Position numbers and translations under genes: made by a program. The notes below the pieces were generated by a model. It ran no database searches. It was not told the DNA's origin and saw only the letters and a list, made by a program, of their open reading frames with translations. Shown one piece after another: positions 53,271 through 62,246 of a stretch of 64,000 nucleotides of DNA (position 1 is the stretch's first letter; each line of letters starts with the position of its first letter). Source of the stretch: Oscillospiraceae bacterium (GTDB taxonomy: Bacteria; Bacillota; Clostridia; Oscillospirales; Oscillospiraceae); contig CADAUZ010000017.1 of assembly GCA_902791215.1 (NCBI GenBank), positions 1-64,000 of the forward strand. The letters are read 5' to 3'.

Positions 53271-54267
53271 CGCCATGGGCGGCGACAACGCGCCCGGTGA
53301 AATCGTAAAGGGCGCCATGCGCGCGAAGAACGAGCTCGGCGTGGACATCGTGCTGGTGGGCAAAAAGGAAGAGATCGAGGCCTGCCTCGAAAGCGACGAC
53401 CGCTACCGGGTCGAGATCGTGGACGCCCGCGAGGTCGTCACCATGGAGGACGACCCCAGCACCGCGACCCGCCGCAAGAAGGATTCCTCCATGACCGTGG
53501 CCCTCAACCTCCTGCGCGACGGCAAGGGCGACGCGGTGGTCTCCGCCGGCTCCACGGGGGCGTTGCTGACGGGAGCGACCCTGATCGTCAAGCGCATCCG
53601 CGGCATCCGCCGGGCCGCCATGGCTCCGGTCCTGCCCGCGGGCGAGCACGGCATCATGCTCATCGACTGCGGCGCGAACGTCGAATGCACGCCCGAGTAC
53701 CTCCTGCAGTTTGCCTACATGGGCAGCTTTTATGCAAAAAAAATGATGGGCTGTGAACCCCCCCGCGTCGGCCTTCTCAACGTCGGCACCGAGGACACCA
53801 AGGGCGGCGAGCTCCAGCACCAGGCCTTTTCCCTGCTCAAGCAGGCGGGGGACGAGGGGCGCATCAACTTCGTCGGCAACGTCGAGGGAACCGGCGTCTT
53901 TGAGGGCGCGGCGGATGTCGTCGTGACCGACGGCTTCACCGGAAACGTTCTTCTGAAGGCGACCGAGGGGACGATCAAGTTTTTGATGAAATCCCTCAAG
54001 GGTGTGTTCTACAAGAGCACCAAGAACAAGCTGGCCGCCGCCGTTTTGAAGAATGATCTGACCGCCATGAAGAAATCCATGGATGTAAACGAGGTCGGCG
54101 GCACCGCCTTTGTGGGCATCTCTAAGCCCGTCATCAAGGCCCACGGCTCCTCCAACGCGGCAAGCCTCTTTGCCGCCGTGCGCCAGGCCGTCGCCTATGT
54201 CAACGCGAACGTGGCGCAGGACATCGAGGACAACATCGAATACATGAAGCTGAAAGCGGATAACTGA
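53254..54267 (+). CDS. plsX: Phosphate acyltransferase
   Basis: A 337-residue peripheral enzyme making acyl-phosphate from acyl-ACP for phospholipid synthesis. The start is TTG at 53254, which gives the expected (M)RIIIDAMGGDNAPGE. No better upstream ATG exists and the frame overlaps the trmFO end by 17 bases. GSTGALLTGATLIVKRI and DGFTGNVLLKATEG are family segments. The stop shares a base with the rnc ATG (TGATG). An acpP gene is often next in other species but is absent here. Confidence 0.96.
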   Translation: MRIIIDAMGGDNAPGEIVKGAMRAKNELGVDIVLVGKKEEIEACLESDDRYRVEIVDAREVVTMEDDPSTATRRKKDSSMTVALNLLRDGKGDAVVSAGSTGALLTGATLIVKRIRGIRRAAMAPVLPAGEHGIMLIDCGANVECTPEYLLQFAYMGSFYAKKMMGCEPPRVGLLNVGTEDTKGGELQHQAFSLLKQAGDEGRINFVGNVEGTGVFEGAADVVVTDGFTGNVLLKATEGTIKFLMKSLKGVFYKSTKNKLAAAVLKNDLTAMKKSMDVNEVGGTAFVGISKPVIKAHGSSNAASLFAAVRQAVAYVNANVAQDIEDNIEYMKLKADN

Positions 54268-54941
54268 TGGATAAGCTGGAAGAAAAAATCGGATATCATT
54301 TTCACGACCGGGACCTGCTCACCACCGCGCTGACCCACAGCTCCTACGCAAACGAGAAGCACGGCGAGGCCCAGAGCTACGAGCGCCTGGAGTTTCTGGG
54401 CGACTCCATCCTCGGCCTTGTGACGGCGGAGTTTCTGTATACCCATGAGCCGCGCCTGCCCGAGGGGCGCATGACGCGCCTCAGGGCCGAGCTGGTGTGC
54501 GAGGTAAGTTTACATAAAACCGCGCTCGAGCTGGGCCTTGGCCGATACATGCGCTTGGGCCGGGGAGAAGAGCACACCGGCGGGCGCGAGCGTCCCTCCA
54601 TCCTCGCGGACATGGTGGAGGCCATCATTGCGGCCATGTACCTGGATTCCGGCATGGATCAGGCGAGAAGCTTCATCCTCGAGCGCATCCTCCATGACGT
54701 GGAGTTCGGCGACAGCCACCGCAGCGCCGACTACAAGACCCAGCTCCAGGAGCTGGTGCAGCGCAGGAGCAACCAGGTCATCACCTACCGCCTCAAGGGC
54801 GAGTCCGGCCCCGACCACGACAAGACCTTTCTCTTTGAGGTCCTCATCAACGGCGAGACCTGCGGCGAGGGCAGCGGCAAGACCAAGAAGGAGGCCGAGC
54901 AGATGGCCGCCCGCAAGGCGCTGGAAGCGTATCGGGAATGA
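54267..54941 (+). CDS. rnc: Ribonuclease III
   Basis: A 224-residue dsRNA endonuclease for rRNA and mRNA processing. The RNase III domain holds the signature ERLEFLGDSILGLV (metal ligands in ERLEFLGD) and DMVEAIIAAMYLD. A dsRBD (about 152-222) ends in GSGKTKKEAEQMAARKALEAY. It is translationally coupled to plsX and overlaps the radical SAM gene by four bases. Confidence 0.97.
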   Translation: MDKLEEKIGYHFHDRDLLTTALTHSSYANEKHGEAQSYERLEFLGDSILGLVTAEFLYTHEPRLPEGRMTRLRAELVCEVSLHKTALELGLGRYMRLGRGEEHTGGRERPSILADMVEAIIAAMYLDSGMDQARSFILERILHDVEFGDSHRSADYKTQLQELVQRRSNQVITYRLKGESGPDHDKTFLFEVLINGETCGEGSGKTKKEAEQMAARKALEAYRE

Positions 54942-55954
54942 GCGCGAGAGCGTACATCGTCCCGGTCTTTGTCCCGCACTGGGGCTGCCCCCATGCCTGC
55001 GTGTTCTGCAACCAGCGCCGCATCTCCGGGGCGAATAAGCCAGCCTCAGCCGGGGACGTGAAAAATGCCATACAGCAAGCAGCCGCCTTCCTCCCCAAAG
55101 GAGGAAAGCGGCAACTGGCGTTTTATGGGGGCAGCTTCACCGCCATCCCGGCAAGTGACCAGGAGGCGCTGTTGGGCGCTGCAAAGGAGGCAATGGACAG
55201 GGGGGAGATCGACGCTGTGCGCCTGTCCACCCGGCCCGACGCCATCGACGACACGGTGCTTGCACGCCTCAAACGTTACGGTGTGGAGACTGTGGAGCTC
55301 GGCGCCCAGTCCATGGACGATGCGGTCCTGCGCCTGACCGAGCGCGGGCACACGGCGCAGGATGTGGAGCGGGCGTCACGGCTTGTCAAGGCTGCGGGCT
55401 TCCGCCTTATTCTCCAGATGATGACGGGCCTGCCCGGCGCGACGGATGAAAGTGACATCGAGACCGCCCGCCGCCTCGTCGCCCTGCGCCCGGACGGGGT
55501 GCGCGTCTATCCCACGGTCATTGTGCGCGACACGGCGCTTTTTGACCTGTGGCAGGCGGGGGAGTACCGGGAGCATACGGTGGAGGACGCGGTTTCAGTC
55601 TGCGCGAGGATCGTGCCGCTTTTTGAGCAGGCTAACATCCCCATTATCCGCCTCGGCCTCAACCCCACGGAAGAGCTCTCCGGCGGCGCGGCGGTCGGCG
55701 GAGCCTATCACCCCGCGCTGGGGGAGCTGGTCAAAAGCCGCATCCTGCTGGAAAAAGCGCGGGCGCTGCTGAACGGAATCGAACCAGGCAGCCGCGTGAC
55801 GCTCATGGTCGGGCGCGGCAAAACCTCGCAGATGGCGGGCCAGCACCGGGAGAATGTCCGCAGGCTCACGGAGGAATACGCGCTCACCAATCTGAAAATC
55901 CGCGAAAAAACCGAAACGGACACGGAAATTGTGCTGCTTTCCATTGAAAAGTGA
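54938..55954 (+). CDS. Radical SAM protein (Elp3-like/COG1243 group)
   Basis: A 338-residue protein with the [4Fe-4S] motif C-x3-C-x2-C at Cys17, Cys21 and Cys24 (GCPHACVFCNQ). Further radical SAM landmarks are FYGGSFTAI, TVELGAQSMDD and MMTGLPGATDESD. It lacks the HAT domain of true Elp3. This gene occurs regularly between rnc and smc in Clostridia. The function is unproven; tRNA modification is a reasonable guess. A short C-terminal domain of about 70 residues binds neither obvious metal nor SAM. Confidence 0.88.
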   Translation: MSARAYIVPVFVPHWGCPHACVFCNQRRISGANKPASAGDVKNAIQQAAAFLPKGGKRQLAFYGGSFTAIPASDQEALLGAAKEAMDRGEIDAVRLSTRPDAIDDTVLARLKRYGVETVELGAQSMDDAVLRLTERGHTAQDVERASRLVKAAGFRLILQMMTGLPGATDESDIETARRLVALRPDGVRVYPTVIVRDTALFDLWQAGEYREHTVEDAVSVCARIVPLFEQANIPIIRLGLNPTEELSGGAAVGGAYHPALGELVKSRILLEKARALLNGIEPGSRVTLMVGRGKTSQMAGQHRENVRRLTEEYALTNLKIREKTETDTEIVLLSIEK

Positions 55955-56011
55955 GCGCAATGGGTATATAATATAATGGTTTTATTTTAAAGAAGTATTG
56001 AGGTCATTGAT

Positions 56012-59000
56012 TTGTACTTAAAGGCACTCGAGATTCAGGGCTTCAAGTCCTTCGCGGACAAGACGCGCCTGAGCTTTGAAAAAGACATTACCGCCATCGT
56101 GGGGCCGAACGGCTCTGGCAAATCCAATATCTCCGACGCCCTGCTCTGGGTCATGGGCGAGCAGCGCTCCAAGGCGCTGCGCGGCAGCAAGATGGAGGAC
56201 GTGATCTTCGGCGGCACCGAAAAGCGCGGGGCGATGGGCTACGCGCAGGTGTCGCTCGTGATCGATAACTCCGCCCACATCTTTGACTCTGACAGCTCGG
56301 AGATCATGCTGACCCGCCGCTATTACCGCAGCGGCGAGAGCGAGTATTACATCAACAAGGAGGCCGTGCGCCTCAAGGACATTAACTCCCTCCTGATGGA
56401 CACGGGCCTCGGCCGCGACGGCTACTCCATCATCGGCCAGGGCCGCATCGCCGAGATCGTCTCCTCCCGCAGCACCGACCGACGCGACGTGTTTGAGGAG
56501 GCGGCGGGTATCTCCCGCTACCGCTACCGCAAGGAGGAGGCCGAGCGCAAGCTCGAGCGCACCGAGGAAAACCTGGTGCGCATCAATGACAAGATCGAGG
56601 AGCTGGAGCTGCAGGTCGGGCCGCTGAGAAAGCAGGCCGAGGTCGCAAAGCAGTACCTGAAGCTCCGCGACGAGCTGCGTGTGCAGGAAATCTCCCTCTG
56701 GATGGCCCAGCTCGACAAGCTCCACCAGCAAAACGAGGCCGTACAGCTTGAGTTTGAGCAGGTGAACCGGGAGCTGGAAAAGGCCCGGGCAGACCTCGAA
56801 GCACTCTATGCGTCCTCCGAGGGCATCGGCGAGCGTATGCACCGCAAGGACGTTGAGACCGAGCAGGCCCGCGAGCGCCTTTCGGCAGCGGAAGGGGAGA
56901 GCGCCAAGTGCGAATCCCTCGTTGCCGTCCTGCGGGCCGATCAGAAGAGCACCCAGGAGAGTCTGGAGCGCATGCTTGCCGACATTGCCGAGCAGGAAAA
57001 CCGCGTGCGCGAGGTCAGGAAAAATATCGACGAGGCGGAAGGGAAGCTCAAAGAGCTTGACACAAGCCTCAATGAACTGCGCGAGGAGAACGGCCGCAAC
57101 CAGAACGCCCTGGAGGGCGCGCGCATGAAGGTCAAAAACCGCGAGATGAACGTGGAGACCCTCACCGAGAAGGTCAACCGCCTGTCGGTCGACGCGCGGA
57201 CCATGGACTCGCGCATCAAGATGCTCGACGATATGCAGCGCGATTTCGAGGGCTTTTCCAAGGCGGTCAAGGGCGTCATGCGCGAATCCGCCCGTGGAAA
57301 CCTCAAAGGCATCCACGCGCCGGTGGCAAACCTCATCCGCACGGACGACGAGTTTGCCCTGGCCCTCGAAACCGCCCTCGGCGCCTCTGCCCAGAACATT
57401 GTCACCGACACCATGGCCGACGGCCGCGCCGCCATCGAATACCTCAAGCGTTCCGACGGCGGCAGGGCCACCTTCCTGGCCCTTGACACCGTGCGCGGCA
57501 CTGTCATGAAAAACGCCCCCGACCGGGACCCCGGCTTTGTCGGCATCGCGTCGGAACTCGTGCAGTGCGACGAGAAATACAGCGGCATCATCGCCGAGCT
57601 CCTGGGCCGCACGGTCATTGCCGAACGACTCAGCGACGCCATCCGCATGTCGAAGAATAACCAGAACCGCCTGCGCATCGTGACGCTCGACGGCCAGCTT
57701 ATAAGCCCCGGCGGCGCCATGACCGGCGGCAGCAGCGTGCGCGGCAGCGGCATCCTCTCGAGGGCAAACGAGCTCGAAAAGCTCAGAAAGCAGCGCGAGA
57801 GAATGCGCGAGGACGAAAAGCGCTCCGTACAGGAGCTGGAGCGGGCGCGCACAGACCTCGCCTCCGTGCGCTATCAGCTCGATATGTGCGTGGAGGAGCA
57901 GAGCGAGCTCAAGAGCAAGATGTCCTCCCTCGAAGCCGAGAAGCGCGCCACCCAGACCAATACCGCCCAGATGAAGCTGCTGCTGGAAAGTCTCAGCGGC
58001 GATAGCTTGGAGCGGCAGAAGACGGTGGACGCCTTCCGCAGCCGCATTGAGGATTTCAATAATCGTATCGCAGAGCGGGAAGAGGAGCTTAAAAAGCTCC
58101 GCGCCAAAGCAGACGCCATCCGGGGCGAGATCGCGGACATCAGCAAGTCCAAGCTCGAGCTCGAGGGCAAGCGCACGAGAGCCGACAAGGAGGCTCAGAC
58201 CCGCAACAGCGAGATCCTGGACCTGGAGCGCCGCAGCGCGAGGATCGAGCAGAAAAAGCTCGCCGCCGACATGGAAGAAAAGCAGCTCATGGACAAGCTC
58301 TGGGAAAACTACGAGCTGAGCCATACCGCCGCCCAAGCCCTGCGCCAGGAGGTGGAGAGCATCCCGAAGGCAAGCAAGGCGGTGTCGGAGCTGCGCGGCA
58401 AAATCAACGCCCTCGGCACGCCGAACCTCGGCGCCATCGACGAATTTGAGCGCGTCAATACCCGCTACGAATTTCTCACCGAGCAGCGCAGCGATATCGA
58501 CAAAGCGAAGGCTGAGCTCCTTGACATCATCAAGGACATCACCAGCCAGATGGAGGAGGTCTTCCTCGAGCGCTTCAAGCAGATCAACGCCTGCTTTCAC
58601 GAGACCTTCCTGGACCTCTTCGGCGGCGGCAAGGCCGAGCTTCGCCTGGAGGACGAGAACGATGTCTTGAACTGCGGCATCGAGATCAAGGTGCAGCCGC
58701 CCGGCAAGGCGCTGTCGAACATCAGCCTCCTGTCCGGCGGCGAGATGGCCTTCGTCGCCATCGCCCTGTACTTTGCGATTTTGAAGGTGCGCCCGACGCC
58801 GTTTTGCGTCATGGACGAGATCGAGGCCGCCCTGGACGACGCAAACGTCAATCGCTACGCAAGCTACATGCGCAAGATGGCGGACAAGACGCAGTTTCTG
58901 GTCATCACCCACCGCCGCGGCACCATGGAGGAGGCCGACATGCTCTACGGTGTGACCATGCAGGAGAAGGGCGTCTCGACCGTGATTGAGCTGGATTTGG

Positions 59001-59029
59001 AGACCGCGCAGAAAACAGCGGAGGTATGA
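56012..59029 (+). CDS. smc: Chromosome segregation SMC ATPase with short arms
   Basis: A 1,005-residue condensin ATPase. The N-terminal head has Walker A GPNGSGKSN (31-39), and the C-terminal head has LSGGEMAFVAIAL and VMDEIEAALDD. The hinge is about 411-568 (DFEGFSKAVKGVM to GGAMTGGSS). The start is TTG (YLKALEIQGFKSF), weak but matching all SMCs. Typical SMCs are near 1,180-1,190 residues. Here the first coiled arm (about 170-410) and the return arm are each around 90 residues shorter, while both heads and the hinge are complete. The frame has no break. A TATAAT-rich stretch around 55965-55977 may be its own promoter. Confidence 0.95.
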   Translation: MYLKALEIQGFKSFADKTRLSFEKDITAIVGPNGSGKSNISDALLWVMGEQRSKALRGSKMEDVIFGGTEKRGAMGYAQVSLVIDNSAHIFDSDSSEIMLTRRYYRSGESEYYINKEAVRLKDINSLLMDTGLGRDGYSIIGQGRIAEIVSSRSTDRRDVFEEAAGISRYRYRKEEAERKLERTEENLVRINDKIEELELQVGPLRKQAEVAKQYLKLRDELRVQEISLWMAQLDKLHQQNEAVQLEFEQVNRELEKARADLEALYASSEGIGERMHRKDVETEQARERLSAAEGESAKCESLVAVLRADQKSTQESLERMLADIAEQENRVREVRKNIDEAEGKLKELDTSLNELREENGRNQNALEGARMKVKNREMNVETLTEKVNRLSVDARTMDSRIKMLDDMQRDFEGFSKAVKGVMRESARGNLKGIHAPVANLIRTDDEFALALETALGASAQNIVTDTMADGRAAIEYLKRSDGGRATFLALDTVRGTVMKNAPDRDPGFVGIASELVQCDEKYSGIIAELLGRTVIAERLSDAIRMSKNNQNRLRIVTLDGQLISPGGAMTGGSSVRGSGILSRANELEKLRKQRERMREDEKRSVQELERARTDLASVRYQLDMCVEEQSELKSKMSSLEAEKRATQTNTAQMKLLLESLSGDSLERQKTVDAFRSRIEDFNNRIAEREEELKKLRAKADAIRGEIADISKSKLELEGKRTRADKEAQTRNSEILDLERRSARIEQKKLAADMEEKQLMDKLWENYELSHTAAQALRQEVESIPKASKAVSELRGKINALGTPNLGAIDEFERVNTRYEFLTEQRSDIDKAKAELLDIIKDITSQMEEVFLERFKQINACFHETFLDLFGGGKAELRLEDENDVLNCGIEIKVQPPGKALSNISLLSGGEMAFVAIALYFAILKVRPTPFCVMDEIEAALDDANVNRYASYMRKMADKTQFLVITHRRGTMEEADMLYGVTMQEKGVSTVIELDLETAQKTAEV

Positions 59030-59044
59030 GGGCAAAGCAGTGCT

Positions 59045-59158
59045 GTAGGGGCCGTTCACGAACGGCCCGCGCGGAGGAATGTTTATTGTACGAATCTGCC
59101 CGGGCGAAAAACAAGACGGCCGCCATGCTCTGCCGGGCGATTCGTGAATCGCCCCTAC
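59045..59158. repeat. Palindromic intergenic element, family B (copy 2)
   Basis: The ends GTAGGGGCCGTTCACGAACG and GATTCGTGAATCGCCCCTAC flank an inner GCGGCC-rich stretch (CAAGACGGCCGCC). It is closely similar to 62056-62169, between smc and ftsY. Confidence 0.88.
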
Positions 59159-59255
59159 GCTTGTTGTCCCAGGTTTATTTCAAATCGTACACACGATAAT
59201 CTGGAGTTATGTCCTGTTTCCGGATAAAGATAATGAATAGTTAGGAGCAAATACA

Positions 59256-60161
59256 ATGGGATTTTTTGACAAGATCTTCTCCGGCCTGACCAAGACCAGA
59301 GTGAAGATGGAGGATCTGGAGCAGATCTTCCAGGACTACCGTCCAGATGACGACGATTTCTTTGACGAGCTGGAAGAGCTCCTCATCATGGCGGACATGG
59401 GCGTGGACACGGTGGACCGGGTCGTCACCTCCATGCACTATCTCTGCTTTGACAAGAACATCAAGCGCGGCGACAAGGCCCGCGAGGTGCTGATCGACGA
59501 GCTCAAGAAGGAGCTGGACGCGGGCGAATCCGAGCTCAAGATCGGGACAAAGCCCAGCGTGATCCTCATGGTGGGCGTCAACGGCGTCGGCAAGACCACC
59601 ACCATCGGCAAGCTTGCCGCCCTGCTCAAGTCCCAGGGCAAGAAGGTCCTGCTGTGCGCGGGCGATACCTTCCGCGCCGCCGCCGCCGATCAGCTCGAGA
59701 TCTGGGCCAACCGCGCGGGCGTGGACATCGTGCGTCATGAGGAGGGGAGCGACCCCGCCGCCGTCGTGTATGACGGCATCTGCGCCGGCAAGGCGAGAGA
59801 CATGGACGTCATCATCATCGACACCGCCGGGCGCCTGCACAACAAGGCAAACCTCATGAACGAGCTGAGCAAGATGCGCCGCATCATCGACCGGGAGCTT
59901 CCCGGCGCGGACGTGGAGACCCTCATGGTCCTCGACGCCACCACCGGCCAGAACGGCCTTATCCAGGCCGAGCAGTTCCTGGAGACCGCGGGTCTGACCG
60001 GCATTGTGCTGACAAAGCTTGACGGCACGGCCAAGGGCGGCGTGGTCTTCGCCATCGCAAACCGCCTCAAGCTTCCCGTGAAGTTTGTCGGCGTCGGCGA
60101 GGGGATCGACGATCTCATCCCGTTCAATCCCAAGGACTACATCGAGGCACTGTTTAAATAA
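59256..60161 (+). CDS. ftsY: Signal recognition particle receptor FtsY
   Basis: A 301-residue SRP-GTPase with a short N-domain (1-85) without a long acidic A-domain, as in many Firmicutes. The G-domain motifs are [15 protein letters not shown] (G1), [12 protein letters not shown] (G2), DTAGRLHNK (G3) and [10 protein letters not shown] (G4). [20 protein letters not shown] is the C-terminal signature. It docks ribosome-SRP complexes to the membrane for co-translational insertion. Its usual partner ffh is not in the window. Confidence 0.97.
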   Translation: MGFFDKIFSGLTKTRVKMEDLEQIFQDYRPDDDDFFDELEELLIMADMGVDTVDRVVTSMHYLCFDKNIKRGDKAREVLIDELKKELDAGESELKIGTKPSVILMVGVNGVGKTTTIGKLAALLKSQGKKVLLCAGDTFRAAAADQLEIWANRAGVDIVRHEEGSDPAAVVYDGICAGKARDMDVIIIDTAGRLHNKANLMNELSKMRRIIDRELPGADVETLMVLDATTGQNGLIQAEQFLETAGLTGIVLTKLDGTAKGGVVFAIANRLKLPVKFVGVGEGIDDLIPFNPKDYIEALFK

Positions 60162-60174
60162 AAGGAGATTTTAT

Positions 60175-60480
60175 ATGATAACCAGTAAACAGCGCGCCCA
60201 GCTTCGCGGCCTTGCCATGGCCGAGGATACCATTATCCAGATCGGCAAGGGCGGCATCACCGACAGCGTCGTGGCCTCCGTGTCCGCCGCTCTGAAAGCG
60301 CGGGAGCTCGTCAAGGGCAAGGTGCTGGAAAATTCCATGCTCTCCGCCCGCGAGGCCTGCGATGCCCTCGCAGAGGCCTGCAAGGCCGAGCAGGTGCAGG
60401 TGATCGGCACCAAGTTCGTGCTCTACAAGCGCAACGAAAAAGAGCCGAAGATCGAGCTTGTAAAGGACAGAAAGAAATGA
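60175..60480 (+). CDS. yhbY: CRM-domain RNA-binding protein YhbY
   Basis: A 101-residue protein covering one CRM domain: QRAQLRGLAMAEDTIIQIGKGGIT near the start, the GxxG-like loop, and VIGTKFVLYKRNEKE. The family binds the assembling 50S subunit. The chosen ATG at 60175 has AAGGAG upstream; longer in-frame openings read the ftsY 3' region. The stop overlaps the nadD start by four bases. Confidence 0.93.
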   Translation: MITSKQRAQLRGLAMAEDTIIQIGKGGITDSVVASVSAALKARELVKGKVLENSMLSAREACDALAEACKAEQVQVIGTKFVLYKRNEKEPKIELVKDRKK

Positions 60481-61643
60481 GAATCGCCATCTACGGCGGC
60501 AGCTTCAACCCGCCCCACATCGGTCACGCCGAGGCCGCCCGCGCAGCCTCCAAGGCGCTGGAGCCCGACAAGTTCCTCATCATCCCGACCAATACTCCGC
60601 CCCACAAGGAGCTGGAGGCGAACAGCCCCAGTCCCGAGCAGCGGCTGGAATTCTGCCGCCTCGCCTTCGGAGACATCCCGGGGGCGGAGGTCTCCGACAT
60701 GGAACTGAGGCGCGAGGGCAAGAGCTACACCGCCGACACGGTGGACGTCCTGCTGGAGCAGTACCCGGGGGCGGAGATCTGCATCGTGATGGGCACCGAC
60801 ATGTTTTTGAGCTTTCGCAGCTGGTACCGCTGGCAGCACATGCTGGAAACGTGCACCCTCGCGGTACTGAGCCGGGAAGATTTTGACCGCCGCGAGATCG
60901 AAAACTTCAAGGCGGAGCTGGAGAAGGAAAACGGCGCGAAGGTGATCCTCATCCCGCACCTGCCCCTGCCCATGAGCTCCACCGAGATCCGCGAGCGCCT
61001 GCGCCGGGGCCTCGGGTCGGACGATCTGTGCCAGGGCGTGTACGAGTGCATCATCCGAAACGGCTACTATGACGCAAAGCCGGAGCTTTCCTGGCTGCGG
61101 CAGATGGTGATGCCCTACCTCAAGGAAAACCGCATCGCCCATGTCACGGGGGTGGAAAGTCAGGCGGTCATGCTCGCCATGCGCTGGGGCGCGGACCCGG
61201 ACACCGCCGCCATCGCGGGCATCCTGCACGATATCACCAAGGCGCAGAGCAAAGAGAAACAGTTGAAACTGTGCGAGAAATATGGTATCATTCTGGAAAA
61301 CGCCGAACGGGAGAACCCCGCGCTGCTGCATGCCCGCACGGGCGCGGCGCTTGCGAAAGAGCGCTTCGGCATCTCCGATGAGATTTACAGCGCCATCCGC
61401 TGGCACACCACCGGCAAGCCCGACATGAGCACGCTGGAGAAGATCATCTACCTTGCCGACTACACCGAGCCTACGCGCGATTTTGAGGGCGTGGAGGAGC
61501 TGCGGGAGCTTTCGTTTGAGGACCTGGACAGGGCCATGGCCCTGGGACTCGAAATGAGCATTGAGGACCTCACCGAGCGAGGCAAGCCGATCTTCCACGA
61601 CACCATGGACGCGTACAACTGGTATAAAAATCTGACTGAATAA
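60477..61643 (+). CDS. nadD-yqeK: Fused nicotinate-nucleotide adenylyltransferase and HD-domain YqeK hydrolase
   Basis: A 388-residue bifunctional protein. Residues 1-195 are NadD: the nucleotidyl transfer motif GGSFNPPHIGH (7-17) and LPMSSTEIRERL. They make NaAD for NAD synthesis. Residues about 205-388 are a YqeK HD hydrolase with AHVTGVESQA, GILHDITKAQ (HD), LLHARTGAALA and AIRWHTTG with YLADYTEPTR. YqeK enzymes cleave diadenosine tetraphosphate symmetrically. In many Firmicutes the two are separate adjacent genes, here fused without a linker break. It is followed by rsfS in the same order as in other species. Confidence 0.95.
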   Translation: MRIAIYGGSFNPPHIGHAEAARAASKALEPDKFLIIPTNTPPHKELEANSPSPEQRLEFCRLAFGDIPGAEVSDMELRREGKSYTADTVDVLLEQYPGAEICIVMGTDMFLSFRSWYRWQHMLETCTLAVLSREDFDRREIENFKAELEKENGAKVILIPHLPLPMSSTEIRERLRRGLGSDDLCQGVYECIIRNGYYDAKPELSWLRQMVMPYLKENRIAHVTGVESQAVMLAMRWGADPDTAAIAGILHDITKAQSKEKQLKLCEKYGIILENAERENPALLHARTGAALAKERFGISDEIYSAIRWHTTGKPDMSTLEKIIYLADYTEPTRDFEGVEELRELSFEDLDRAMALGLEMSIEDLTERGKPIFHDTMDAYNWYKNLTE

Positions 61644-61664
61644 AAATTGATTGGAGGAATTAGA

Positions 61665-62024
61665 ATGCTTACCGCAGAACAGATCGCCGCGATCGCCGCG
61701 AAAGCCCTTGAGGACAAGAAAGCCAAGGACGTCAAAGTCCTCCGCACGACCGAGCATACCGTGCTTGCCGACTACTTTGTCATCTGCAACGGTACCTCCT
61801 CCACCCACATCAAGGCCCTGGTCGACGAGGTCGACAAGCAGCTGAGCGAGGCGGGCGAGCCCCCCACGCGCCGCGAGGGCCTGCGCTCCGATATCTGGGT
61901 GCTGATGGACTTCGGCTGCGTCATTGTCCACGTCTTCACCGACGAGGCCAGAAAGTTCTATGACCTGGAGCGCCTCTGGAGCGACGCCGCCGTCGTAGAC
62001 CCCGCAACCTTAAGCGCCGAGTAA
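61665..62024 (+). CDS. rsfS: Ribosomal silencing factor RsfS
   Basis: A 119-residue protein of the Iojap/RsfS family, which binds L14 and blocks subunit joining under starvation. Family segments are DVKVLRTTEHTVLADYFVICNGTSSTHIKALVDEV, the GLRSDIWVLMDFGCVIVHVF stretch, and RKFYDLERLW. The ATG at 61665 has GGAGG upstream; the earlier in-frame start at 61647 overlaps the nadD-yqeK end region. Confidence 0.96.
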   Translation: MLTAEQIAAIAAKALEDKKAKDVKVLRTTEHTVLADYFVICNGTSSTHIKALVDEVDKQLSEAGEPPTRREGLRSDIWVLMDFGCVIVHVFTDEARKFYDLERLWSDAAVVDPATLSAE

Positions 62025-62055
62025 AACAGTTCACATCGGCATGAAGTAAAGCACC

Positions 62056-62169
62056 GTAGGGGCCGTTCACGAACGGCCCGTGCGGATTGACCGGGATTAC
62101 ACAGATTCGGCGGGGCGAAAACGCGGCAAGCCGCGTTTTGCTGCCGGGCGATTCGTGAATCGCCCCTAC
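62056..62169. repeat. Palindromic intergenic element, family B (copy 3)
   Basis: Same ends as copy 2 (GTAGGGGCCGTTCACGAACG ... GATTCGTGAATCGCCCCTAC). The inner part carries CGCGGCAAGCCGCG. It lies between rsfS and leuS and could be mistaken for a leuS leader; no T-box features are seen. Confidence 0.88.
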
Positions 62170-62246
62170 AATTCGAGTCAGATGCTTTGCCGTATACATC
62201 CGGTGCGCATTAGCTTTGCTATTTTGTTTTAGGGAGAGAATCCAAT

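Noticed and set aside
56012-59029. Truncation or frameshift as cause of the short SMC
   Set aside because: The frame is unbroken, and both heads and the hinge are complete. The shortening is symmetric in the arms.
56018-59059. A 1,013-codon minus-strand ORF opposite smc
   Set aside because: SMC motifs are intact on the plus strand. The antisense translation is a Leu/His/Val-rich shadow without domains.
59045-59158. Insertion sequence at the inverted repeats
   Set aside because: The element is about 114 bases with no coding capacity, and the same structure recurs in other gaps, so it is a small intergenic repeat.
62025-62246. T-box or other leader riboswitch upstream of leuS
   Set aside because: Most of the gap is a family B palindromic repeat. 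No T-box sequence, specifier loop or terminator/antiterminator pair is visible.
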